Positions 16,718-24,476 of a DNA stretch of 64,000 bases are shown one piece after another (within the stretch, counting starts at the first letter, position 1; every line of letters starts with the position of its first letter). The DNA is from Streptomyces mutabilis (GTDB lineage: Bacteria > Actinomycetota > Actinomycetes > Streptomycetales > Streptomycetaceae). The notes under the pieces were generated by a model. The model saw nothing but the letters and a program-made list of their open reading frames with translations, was not told where the DNA came from and did no database searches. The stretch spans positions 1-64,000 of the forward strand of contig NZ_BMTT01000010.1 of assembly GCF_014649815.1 (NCBI RefSeq). The letters run 5' to 3'. The translations under genes and the position numbers were made by a program.

Positions 16718-18802
16718 GTGCGCAAGCTGCTGCCGTTGATCGGAACGCCGTCCGGTTCGCACCCCGGCGGCCGGTCCGCCATGACCTGCCGTTTCCGGTG
16801 TGGTGACGCCTGCTTCCACGAGGTGCCCAACACCAGCTCCAACGAGTACGTCGGCGACGTCATCGCCGGCGCGCTCAGCCGCCGCTCCATGATGCGTGCC
16901 GCCGCCGTCGTCACCGTCGCCGCGGCGGGCGCCGGTGCCGCGGGCGTGGCCGGGGCGCCGTCGGCGCAGGCCGCGCCGGCGGCCGGAAAGGGACCCGGGA
17001 CCGGAAAGCCGTCGAAGACGGACGGTGCGCGCGGGCTGCGGTTCGCGCCCGTCGCGCCCAACACCGACGACGTGGTGACCGTCCCGGAGGGTTACCGGCA
17101 GGACGTCGTGATCCGCTGGGGCGAGCCGATCCTGCGCGGTGCGCCCGCCTTCGACCCGGAGAACCAGACCGCGAAGGCGCAGGCGGGGCAGTTCGGTTAC
17201 AACAACGACTTCCTCGCGCTGCTGCCGCTGCGCGGTGAGCACGGCCGGCAGGTCCTCGTCGCCAACCACGAGTACACCGACGAGGTGCTCATGTTCCGCG
17301 ACTACGACCCCGAGAACCCGACCCGCGAGCAGGTCGAGATCGCCTGGGCCGCGCACGGCCTGTCCGTCGTGGTCGTGGAGGAGGAGCGCCGGAGCGGGAA
17401 GCTGACGCCCGTCACGCGGCACCGCCTCAACCGGCGGGTCACCGCGACCACCGAGTTCCGGCTGACCGGCCCGGCCGCCGGGTCCGAACTGGTGAAGACC
17501 TCCGCCGACCGCACCGGCCGCAAGGTCCTCGGCACCCTCAACAACTGCTCCGGCGGCACCACCCCGTGGGGCACGACGCTGCACGGCGAGGAGAACTTCA
17601 ACCAGTACTTCGCCAACAGCAGCCGGGCGACGGACAAGCGCTACGGCATCGGCACCGGCGCCACCGAGCGCAAGTGGGAGCGTTTCGACAAGCGGTTCGA
17701 CGTGGCCCAGGAGCCGAACGAGCCGCACCGCTTCGGCTACGTCGTCGAGCTGGACCCGTACGACCCGGAGTCCACCCCGCGCAAGCACACCCTGCTCGGC
17801 CGCTTCAAGCACGAGGCGGCGACCGTGCGGCTGACCGACGACGGGCGCCCGGTCGTCTACACCGGCGACGACGAGCGGTTCGACTACTTCTACAAGTTCG
17901 TCGGCAGCAAGCGCATGCGGCACGGCAACTCCCGCTCGGCCCGCGAGCACAACCTGTCGCTGCTCGACGAGGGCACCCTGTACGTCGCCAAGCTCTCCGG
18001 TGACTCCCCCTCGATCGAGATCGACGGCACGGGCAAGCTGCCGAGCGACGGCGAGTTCGACGGCAGCGGCACGTGGATCCCGCTGGTCACCGCCACCGAG
18101 GACGGCGCCGTCTCGCACGTCGAGGGCATGACCGCCGAGGAGGTGTGCGTCTTCACGCGGCTCGCCGGTGACAAGGTCGGCGCCACCAAGATGGACCGTC
18201 CCGAGGACATCGAGCCCTCGCCGAAGACCGGCAAGGTCTACGTCGCCCTCACCAACAACTCCAACCGGGGCAGGACCGGTTACGCCGGTCCCGACGAGGC
18301 CAACCCGCGCAACTCCAACAAGCACGGCCACGTCCTGGAGCTGACCGAGCGCTGGAACCGGGCCGACGCCACCCGCTTCGCCTGGTCGCTGTTCCTGGTC
18401 GCCGGTGACCCGGAGGACCCGGCGACGTACTTCGCGGGCTTCCCCAAGGACCGGGTCAGCCCGATCTCCTGCCCGGACAACGTCGCCTTCGACGACCACG
18501 GCAACCTGTGGCTGTCCACCGACGGCAACGCGCTCGGCAGCCACGACGGCCTCTTCGGGGTGGCGACCAAGGGTGACCGGCGCGGTGAGCTGAAGCAGTT
18601 CCTGACCGTGCCGACCGGCGCGGAGACCTGCGGCCCGCTGATCCAGGACCGGCGCGTGCTGGTCGCCGTGCAGCACCCGGGCGAGGTCGACGGCGCCTCC
18701 GTGGCGGAGCCGGCCAGCACCTGGCCCGACGGGCCCGGCACGTACGTGCGCCCGGCGGTCGTGGCGGTATGGCGCGCGGACGGCCGCGACATCGGCGTCT
18801 GA
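16718..18802 (+). CDS. Secreted PhoX-like phosphatase (DUF839), Tat-exported
   Basis: A 694-residue PhoX/DUF839-family protein, expected to be a Ca/Fe-dependent extracellular alkaline phosphatase. A twin-arginine signal (SRRSMMRAAAV, from about residue 54) follows an unusually long N-terminal region with a Cys pair segment (CRFRCGDAC). The mature part shows family stretches GTLNNCSGGTTPWGTTLHGE, KHEAATVRLTDDGRPVVYTG and MDRPEDIEPSPKTGKVYVAL. The GTG start at 16718 is preceded by AGGGAGA. A two-unit PHO box upstream implies induction by PhoP under phosphate limitation. Ends at a strong bidirectional hairpin. Confidence 0.93.
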   Translation: MRKLLPLIGTPSGSHPGGRSAMTCRFRCGDACFHEVPNTSSNEYVGDVIAGALSRRSMMRAAAVVTVAAAGAGAAGVAGAPSAQAAPAAGKGPGTGKPSKTDGARGLRFAPVAPNTDDVVTVPEGYRQDVVIRWGEPILRGAPAFDPENQTAKAQAGQFGYNNDFLALLPLRGEHGRQVLVANHEYTDEVLMFRDYDPENPTREQVEIAWAAHGLSVVVVEEERRSGKLTPVTRHRLNRRVTATTEFRLTGPAAGSELVKTSADRTGRKVLGTLNNCSGGTTPWGTTLHGEENFNQYFANSSRATDKRYGIGTGATERKWERFDKRFDVAQEPNEPHRFGYVVELDPYDPESTPRKHTLLGRFKHEAATVRLTDDGRPVVYTGDDERFDYFYKFVGSKRMRHGNSRSAREHNLSLLDEGTLYVAKLSGDSPSIEIDGTGKLPSDGEFDGSGTWIPLVTATEDGAVSHVEGMTAEEVCVFTRLAGDKVGATKMDRPEDIEPSPKTGKVYVALTNNSNRGRTGYAGPDEANPRNSNKHGHVLELTERWNRADATRFAWSLFLVAGDPEDPATYFAGFPKDRVSPISCPDNVAFDDHGNLWLSTDGNALGSHDGLFGVATKGDRRGELKQFLTVPTGAETCGPLIQDRRVLVAVQHPGEVDGASVAEPASTWPDGPGTYVRPAVVAVWRADGRDIGV

Positions 18803-18828
18803 GCCCGGTCCCCGAACGCGGCTCTCCC

Positions 18829-18858
18829 GCACGGGGCCGGTGTCAGCCGGCCCCGTGC
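18829..18858. terminator. Bidirectional terminator
   Basis: Perfect arms GCACGGGGCCGG (18829-18840) and CCGGCCCCGTGC (18847-18858) sit between convergent genes. The hairpin overlaps the last codons of the gene on the minus strand. Confidence 0.8.
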
Positions 18859-19853
18859 AGCGTGAGGTCGACGACCAGGGCCCGGTGGTCGGTGTCGGCC
18901 AGGTCCAGGAACCGGGCGCGGTGCGCGGCGAACTCCTCGGAGACGAGGACGTGGTCGATCTGCACGCCGAACGCCGGGGCGGTCCGGGCCGGCCAGGTGA
19001 CCGTGCGGTCGGCCCCGGCCAGCCGGGCCGCGTCGTACAGCCCCGTGTCGAGGATGCGGCGGAAGGCGGCGTGGTCCTGGGAGGCGTTGAAGTCCCCGGC
19101 GAGGACGGTCGGGGTTCCGTCGGCCCCGGCGGCGGCGTCGCGCACCGCGTCCAGTTCCTCGCGCCACAGCCCGACCTGGTCCGGCAGCGGCGGCATCGGG
19201 TGGGCGAGCTGGAGCCGTACGGCGTGGCCGCGCACGTCGGCGACGGCGCCGGGCATGCCCATGGTGCCGGGAACGCCGGGGGCGGCCTCGAGCGGGAAGG
19301 CGCTCAGGATGACCGAGCCCTCGGAGCCTCCGCCCTCCACGGCCCGCCGGTGCGGGTAGGCGGCGGCGAGTTCGCGCCGCAGCGCCGCGTCGCACGTGTA
19401 CTCGCACTCCTGCACGAACACGAGGTCCGGCTTCTCGCGCCGTACGGCGGAGACCAGCTCGTCGGTGCCCTGGCCGAACTCGACGTTGGAGGTCAGCACC
19501 CGCAGGTCGGCGAGCGGCGGCCCGGCGGGCTCGGCGGTCTTGCCGTACGGCTCGATGAACCACGCCAGCAGCCCCAGCAGCGCGACTCCCCACACCGCCC
19601 CGGTCCACCACCGGGCGAGCAGCGTCAGCAGCAGTCCGGCGCCGACCGGTACGAGCAGCCAGGGCAGGAAGGCCAGGAGCTGCGGCACGGGGGTGACGCC
19701 GTCGGTGTCGACGACGCGGCAGCCGACGACCACGCTCACCCCGGCGAACAGCAGTCGCGCGCACCACGCCCCGAACCGCCGCCCTCCGGAGCGGCGGGCC
19801 GCCGGCCGGTCGCGGGAGTCCGTCCACTCGCCGGTCGCCGTGTCGGTGTCCAA
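18843..19853 (-). CDS. Membrane-anchored endonuclease/exonuclease/phosphatase family protein
   Basis: A 336-residue protein with three N-terminal membrane helices (about residues 27-47, 58-78 and 83-97), followed by an extracytoplasmic EEP domain. Catalytic motifs are LRVLTSNVEFG (Asn), DLVFVQECEYT (metal-binding Glu), LAGDFNAS (Asp-Asn), VQIDHVLVS (Asp-His) and DTDHRALVVDL (terminal Asp-His). The layout matches actinobacterial surface EEP hydrolases, which act on nucleic acids or phosphoesters; the substrate is unknown. The start codon is probably TTG at 19853 and is uncertain. Confidence 0.88.
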   Translation of the reverse strand: MDTDTATGEWTDSRDRPAARRSGGRRFGAWCARLLFAGVSVVVGCRVVDTDGVTPVPQLLAFLPWLLVPVGAGLLLTLLARWWTGAVWGVALLGLLAWFIEPYGKTAEPAGPPLADLRVLTSNVEFGQGTDELVSAVRREKPDLVFVQECEYTCDAALRRELAAAYPHRRAVEGGGSEGSVILSAFPLEAAPGVPGTMGMPGAVADVRGHAVRLQLAHPMPPLPDQVGLWREELDAVRDAAAGADGTPTVLAGDFNASQDHAAFRRILDTGLYDAARLAGADRTVTWPARTAPAFGVQIDHVLVSEEFAAHRARFLDLADTDHRALVVDLTLHGAG

Positions 19854-20018
19854 GTCCCGGCCCTTCGCTCGCGGGTGCGGTGCCTGCCTTGCGGTGCCGT
19901 GTCTCGCGGGGCCTGCCTCCGCGATGCCCGGATCCTCCCTCGAAGACGGGAGCGGCGGGTGGAAAGTTGCGCCTCCCCGTGCTTCCGCGACTTCCGCGTG
20001 CCCGGTGGGGAGGGCGGT

Positions 20019-21005
20019 TCAGAGCCGGGCGCGGGGCGGCCGGGACGGTGCCGGGTCGACGGGTGTCCCCGCGGGCGCCCGGCGGCGGCTCAGCAGGTGG
20101 CCGTACCGGCCGGTGAGCCAGGAGGCGAGGGCGACCGCGAGGCCGAGGCCGACCAGCAGCCAGGCGGCGGTGCGCAGAGTCTCGGTGAGGGCGTCGTAGA
20201 CGACGCCCGCGGCCGGGCCGTCCACCGCGCCGGGCAGTCCGGCGAGGGTGACCCGGCGGCCGATCACGACGGCGAGGGCGAGCAGGGCCCCGCCGAGGGC
20301 GGTGCCGATCCCGGCGGCCGTGACCGCGCGCCGGCGGCAGGCGGCGACGGCGATGCCGGTGAGCGCGAAGACGACGGCCGCGAGCGGCAGCCAGAAGGCG
20401 GCGACGTCGAGCACGTGGTAGCCCTTCCTGAGCCGGTCCGCCTCGTGGGCCGGGAGCACGGTGACCGCGGTGTGCCGGACCGGGATGCGCCGCGTGAAGG
20501 GCACGTTGTCCTCGGCGAGCCGGTCCTTGACTCGGGCGGTGACGGGGGCCAGGTCGACGGTGACGGGGCGGCCGGCCGTCCGGTCGTCCCGCAGGGCGCG
20601 CAGGACGGCCTCGTGCACGGTCCGGTTGGCCTCGTTCCAGCCCTCGCGGAAGGCATCGGTCCGCGTGAACGACCGTGCCGCGTCCTCCACGAAGTCCCGC
20701 ACGGTGCCGTGCAGCGGGCCGGCCGCCGTGTCCTCGCCCGCGACGCCGTCGCCCACGGCGTCCGCGACCGCGTCCCGGACGTCCGGGTCCCCGGCGAGCG
20801 GGGCCATGACGGCGACGTACCGCCCGGTGTCGGCCAGCCCGTACGCCGCCCAGGCGGCCAGCGTGCCGCACGGCGCGAGCAGGCAGGCGAGGGCGATCAG
20901 GGTGGCCGACAGGACGGTGCGAGGACGTGGGGACACCTCTCCAGGCAAGGGCCCGCGGGCGGCGGGGGCGACCGGGGCGACTGCATATGGCCGCCCCGGG
21001 CCCAT
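20019..21005 (-). CDS. Four-helix integral membrane protein of unknown function
   Basis: About 328 residues. A membrane helix near the start (LSATLIALACLLAPCGTLAAWA) is followed by a long extracytoplasmic region with charged helices (residues about 60-180). Three more helices come next (VAAFWLPLAAVVFALTGIAV, GTALGGALLALAVVIG, TAAWLLVGLGLAVALASWL) and an Arg/Pro-rich tail. I do not recognise the family with certainty; it resembles streptomycete membrane proteins with one large external loop. Start at 21005 is a choice between several in-frame Met codons in a Gly/Pro-rich stretch without a clear ribosome site. Confidence 0.68.
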   Translation of the reverse strand: MGPGRPYAVAPVAPAARGPLPGEVSPRPRTVLSATLIALACLLAPCGTLAAWAAYGLADTGRYVAVMAPLAGDPDVRDAVADAVGDGVAGEDTAAGPLHGTVRDFVEDAARSFTRTDAFREGWNEANRTVHEAVLRALRDDRTAGRPVTVDLAPVTARVKDRLAEDNVPFTRRIPVRHTAVTVLPAHEADRLRKGYHVLDVAAFWLPLAAVVFALTGIAVAACRRRAVTAAGIGTALGGALLALAVVIGRRVTLAGLPGAVDGPAAGVVYDALTETLRTAAWLLVGLGLAVALASWLTGRYGHLLSRRRAPAGTPVDPAPSRPPRARL

Positions 21006-21080
21006 CGAACGGGCGCCGCCGCGGTCCGCCCGCATACGCGTGGGCGGGCGTGCGGCTTCCGGGGGTGGGTGTGAGTCCGC

Positions 21081-21100
21081 GCGGCTTCCCGGGGAGCCGC
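21081..21100 (-). terminator. Hairpin after the 21.2-kb membrane protein gene
   Basis: GCGGCTTCCC and GGGGAGCCGC (21081-21100) form a near-perfect hairpin about 95 bp past the stop of the next minus-strand gene. Confidence 0.45.
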
Positions 21101-21195
21101 ACGGGCGCGTGGCTTTCCCGGGGACGCCGTGGCGGCGCGGCGGGGAACCGGTCGTGCTCCCCGCCGCCTCCCCTGACCGGATGCCGCGCGGCCCC

Positions 21196-21579
21196 TCAGG
21201 CGATACGGTGGCCCTCCGCGTCCTCACAGGTGTAGTAGCGGTAGAACAAGGCGCCGGCGACCGCGGCCGCGACCAGCAGGGACACCGGGACGCAGGTGAA
21301 CATGGCCACGCCGCTGAGCGAGTACAGGAACCCCACCGTGCTGCCCGCGAACGCGCCCCACAGCCCCGCGTGGCCCTCGCGGGGCAGCCGTTGGGCGACC
21401 GCGCGGACCACGGCGTAGAGGATGGCGAAGGCGAGCGCGGTCAGCAAGCCGAACAGCAGGTGCCAGCCGGTGACGGGGCCGCCGCGGCGGCTGATGGACG
21501 CGGCCCAGTAGCCGTAGACCAGTGCGGCCAGGACGGGCAGCGCCCACTTAGCCACCAGGTGGGTCCGCTCGCTGAACAC
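21196..21579 (-). CDS. Small membrane protein, unknown function
   Basis: About 127 residues with four hydrophobic helices: WALPVLAALVYGYWAAS, TGWHLLFGLLTALAFAILYAV, GLWGAFAGSTVGFLYSLSGVA and VPVSLLVAAAVAGALFYRYY. It ends TCEDAEGHRIA. The family is not recognised. GTG at 21579 gives VFSERTHLVAKW and is the best start in view; coding upstream of it is interrupted by no obvious ribosome site. It is divergent from the phosphatase gene at 21649. Confidence 0.62.
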   Translation of the reverse strand: MFSERTHLVAKWALPVLAALVYGYWAASISRRGGPVTGWHLLFGLLTALAFAILYAVVRAVAQRLPREGHAGLWGAFAGSTVGFLYSLSGVAMFTCVPVSLLVAAAVAGALFYRYYTCEDAEGHRIA

Positions 21580-21648
21580 GTCGGGCAGGGCGTTCGCGAC
21601 CGGCAAGTCAGGATGCGGGCCACCGGGGACCGTGTTTCGCTGGGGCCC

Positions 21649-22854
21649 GTGAGGGGTCGCGTCCGCAGGCCGGTGCGCGGCCGGTGGCGGCTGCTCGGCC
21701 GGCTCGTCCACGCCGCCGGCCGGGGCGACGCCGTGTCCCGGCACGAACTGCTCAGCGTGCGCGGCCACAGCGTGGCCTGGCTGTTCCCGCTGCTGATGCT
21801 CGTCACCATCGCGGCGATCGACACCGCGACCGGCGCCTTCCACATCATCTCCTGGACCGTCCTCGTGCCCGGCGTCGCCGCGTCGATCTGCGGAGTGCGG
21901 GTCACGGCAGCGTTCGCGGTCGCCGCCGTCGCCGTCTACGTCCTCGCCGACACCACCTGGCAGCACCGCGAGCAGACCGGACTGTCCGGCCTGATCCTCG
22001 TTACCCTCGGCGGGTCCATCGCCGTGCTGGCCGCCGCGGTCCGGGTCGGCCAGGAGCAGCGCATGCTGCACATGCGGGACATCGCCGAGACCACCCGGCG
22101 CACCGTGCTGCGCCCGATCCCGGCCGGCTTCGGCGGCCTCGACCACGCCGCCGTCTACCTCTCCGCCGACACGGTGGCCCGGGTCGGCGGCGACTTCTAC
22201 GACATCCAGCCCGGCCCGCACGGCACCCGCGTCCTCGTCGGCGACGTGCAGGGCAAGGGGCTGGGCGCGGTGGAGACGGCCGCCGCGCTGCTCGGCAGCT
22301 TCCGCGAGGCCGCCTACCACGAGCCGGACCTCGCCACGGTCGCCGAACGCCTGGAGATCCGCATGCGCCGCCACCGCGCGCACACCACCGCCCTCGGCCG
22401 GTCCGACGGGGACCGTTTCGCCACCGCCGTGCTGATCGGCTTCAGCCAGGACCTGCCGGACGCCGTCGAGGCCGTCGTCTTCGGCCACGAGCCCCCGCTG
22501 GCCGCCGGACCCGGCGGCGTACGGTTCCTGCCGGTCACCGGCGGGCTGCCGCTGGGCATGAGCGACCTCCTCCCCGGTCCGTCGGCACCGCCGGTCACCC
22601 GGCAGGCCCTCGGCCCCCGCGAGACGCTGCTGCTGGTCACCGACGGGGTGACGGAGGCGCGCGACGCCGAGGGCTGCTTCTACCGGCACGCCGACGCCGT
22701 CGCCCGCGCCGTCACCGCCGACCCCTCGAACGCCGCGCCGTCCCGGCTGGTGGCGCTCGTGCGGGACGGCACGCTGCGGCACTGCCGGGGACGGCTCTCG
22801 GACGACACCACGGTCTTCGCGGTACGGCGCAGTGGCGGACCGGCGTACGGCTGA
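21649..22854 (+). CDS. Membrane-bound PP2C (SpoIIE-type) phosphatase
   Basis: A 401-residue protein with N-terminal membrane helices (SVAWLFPLLMLVTIAAID, TGAFHIISWTVLVPGVAASI, AAFAVAAVAVYVLAD, LILVTLGGSIAVLAAAV), then a cytoplasmic SpoIIE/PP2C domain from about residue 160. Metal motifs are VARVGGDFYDIQPGPHG and LLLVTDGVTEARD, ending RLSDDTTVFAVRR. Such proteins dephosphorylate anti-anti-sigma factors or similar. The GTG at 21649 is used; GTG at 21733 is an alternative. No partner-switch gene lies next to it. Confidence 0.88.
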   Translation: MRGRVRRPVRGRWRLLGRLVHAAGRGDAVSRHELLSVRGHSVAWLFPLLMLVTIAAIDTATGAFHIISWTVLVPGVAASICGVRVTAAFAVAAVAVYVLADTTWQHREQTGLSGLILVTLGGSIAVLAAAVRVGQEQRMLHMRDIAETTRRTVLRPIPAGFGGLDHAAVYLSADTVARVGGDFYDIQPGPHGTRVLVGDVQGKGLGAVETAAALLGSFREAAYHEPDLATVAERLEIRMRRHRAHTTALGRSDGDRFATAVLIGFSQDLPDAVEAVVFGHEPPLAAGPGGVRFLPVTGGLPLGMSDLLPGPSAPPVTRQALGPRETLLLVTDGVTEARDAEGCFYRHADAVARAVTADPSNAAPSRLVALVRDGTLRHCRGRLSDDTTVFAVRRSGGPAYG

Positions 22855-22918
22855 GTGCCCCGCTTTGCAGCCGCAGCGGTTACCGTGCTGCCGTACGTGA
22901 TCGACAGGGGGAGGGGAC

Positions 22919-23998
22919 ATGCCCGGAACCGTGCTGCTGCTCGCGGCGTCGCCCGTGGGCAAGGGGTGCCTGGTGGACGCCGCCTCCGTGCTCCCGGTGC
23001 TGGCGGCCGTGGAGCCCGCCGTGCTCTCCGGCGCCGACACCGCGAACGTCGTCGAGCTCGCCGACCCGCTGGAGCCGCAGGCCGTCCTCACCCGGCTGCG
23101 CGCCGCCGCGGCGGCCCCCGGACCGCTGACCGTCTACGTCGTCGGGCAGCTCCAGCTCGACCGGCGCCAGCGCCTGCCGCACCTCGCGCTGGCCCGCACC
23201 ACCCCGGCGACCGTCCGCTACACCGCGCTGCCCTGGCACTGGATCAAGGAGGAGCTGAGGCTGCGGCCGAGCGGCGCGACGACGCTGCTGCTCGACCTGC
23301 ACGCCGACCAGGAGACCTGGGCGTGGCTGCGGGCGAACCCGCTGGACTGCGGTCGCAACAACGCGGTTCACGGTCGCATCGCGCCGCCGCCCTCGCGGCG
23401 GACGGTGGCCACCCCGGCGTACATGCGCGCCGTGGCGACGATCCTGCGCAGCGGGCACCGGCCGCCGACGGACCAGCTGCACCAGCAGGCGCTGGCCCGC
23501 GTCGCGGCCGACGCCGCGGCGAGCGGCACGCCGGCCGGGGCGGACCTGGTGCTGACCGTGCCGGGGCCCGCCGCGGGCGACCCGCACGCCGTCATCGCCG
23601 CCGCCGTGCAGTCCGGCCGGCACGCGGACGCGGACGCGCTCGCCGCACGGCACGAGGCGGCCGCCGCCCACGCGCACGGGGCCGCCTCCGAGGACGCGCT
23701 GCACTGGGCGGAGGTCCGGGCCGACCTGGCGATGTTCGCGGGGGACCCGGTGCGCAGCTGCCGGGCCTGGCTGACGGTCGCCCAGACCCGCCTGGGCGCC
23801 GGGCAGCCGCCCGGCGCGCCCGCCGTGGAGGCGGCCGTCGACCGGGCCCACCACCAGTGGGGCCGGGTCCGCGACGCCGGTGCCGCCCGTGAACTGGGTA
23901 CGGCACTCGCCGCGCTGCGGGGCCGGGTGCCGGGCCGGCGCGAGGGCGCCCTGGACCATGTGCAGCGGGAGCTGAGCCGGTTGCAGACACAGGGCTGA
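22919..23998 (+). CDS. Unknown protein, possibly a degenerate caspase-like fold
   Basis: A 359-residue soluble protein, family not recognised. The N-terminal half alternates strands and helices in a way that recalls the caspase fold: PLTVYVVGQLQLD (74-78 where caspases have GHG) and TTLLLDLHAD (123-130 where they have D-x-C). Both catalytic residues would be missing (His to Gln, Cys to Leu/His). The C-terminal half (about 200-355) is Ala-rich and helical with TPR-like spacing. It starts 64 bp after the PP2C gene and ends at a hairpin, so the caspase operon that follows is probably transcribed separately. The caspase relation is only an inference from pattern. Confidence 0.75.
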   Translation: MPGTVLLLAASPVGKGCLVDAASVLPVLAAVEPAVLSGADTANVVELADPLEPQAVLTRLRAAAAAPGPLTVYVVGQLQLDRRQRLPHLALARTTPATVRYTALPWHWIKEELRLRPSGATTLLLDLHADQETWAWLRANPLDCGRNNAVHGRIAPPPSRRTVATPAYMRAVATILRSGHRPPTDQLHQQALARVAADAAASGTPAGADLVLTVPGPAAGDPHAVIAAAVQSGRHADADALAARHEAAAAHAHGAASEDALHWAEVRADLAMFAGDPVRSCRAWLTVAQTRLGAGQPPGAPAVEAAVDRAHHQWGRVRDAGAARELGTALAALRGRVPGRREGALDHVQRELSRLQTQG

Positions 23999-24013
23999 GC
24001 GCGGCGGCCCGGA

Positions 24014-24036
24014 GGCGCACCCGGCCGGTGTGCGCC
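24014..24036 (+). terminator. Hairpin between 22.9-kb gene and EACC1 operon
   Basis: GGCGCAC (24014-24020) pairs with GTGCGCC (24030-24036), 16 bp past the stop codon. Confidence 0.55.
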
Positions 24037-24106
24037 CGCGTGCGCGTCATGGAAGCGGCGTACGGACCCTCCCCCGCGCGCAACAGCGGTGCCATGATGG
24101 TGAGTT

Positions 24107-24469
24107 ATGGCTGAGGGGGATGGAGTGGTGACGCGCGGTATCCGCATCCGGCTGGACGGGACCGCGAGCGAGGGCGACATCGGCGCCCTGCACAAGTGGC
24201 TCGAACGGGAGAAACCGCTCGCCGATCTGGCCCGGACCGACCAGCTGCGCATCGACGAACGGAGCCGGACCGACGAGGCCGGCGCCCCCATGGGCATCGG
24301 CATGGACATCGTCGTGGCGGTCATCGGGGGCGCCGCCGGCGCGATGTTCCAGACGGTGGTGGACCAGGTCATCCGTTCCGTGGAGGCCTGGCGGGCCAAT
24401 CGCCGCGCGGTCGAGGACGGCGAGCCTCCCGAGGCCAGCGTCGAGCCGGTGCGTCCCGACGACAGGTAG
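24107..24469 (+). CDS. EACC1 (effector-associated constant component) protein
   Basis: A 120-residue protein matching the EACC1 pattern. It has a short ferredoxin-like start (RIRLDGTASEGDIGALHKWLERE), a loop with a GAPMGIGMDIVVAVIGG turn and a final amphipathic/hydrophobic helix (MFQTVVDQVIRSVEAWRANRR). In the conflict systems described for multicellular actinobacteria, EACC1 is the constant partner encoded next to changing effectors such as caspases or peptidases, and is thought to link them to a regulator. Here it precedes a caspase gene by 7 bp, a clear operon. Confidence 0.78.
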   Translation: MAEGDGVVTRGIRIRLDGTASEGDIGALHKWLEREKPLADLARTDQLRIDERSRTDEAGAPMGIGMDIVVAVIGGAAGAMFQTVVDQVIRSVEAWRANRRAVEDGEPPEASVEPVRPDDR

Positions 24470-24476
24470 GCGGCCG

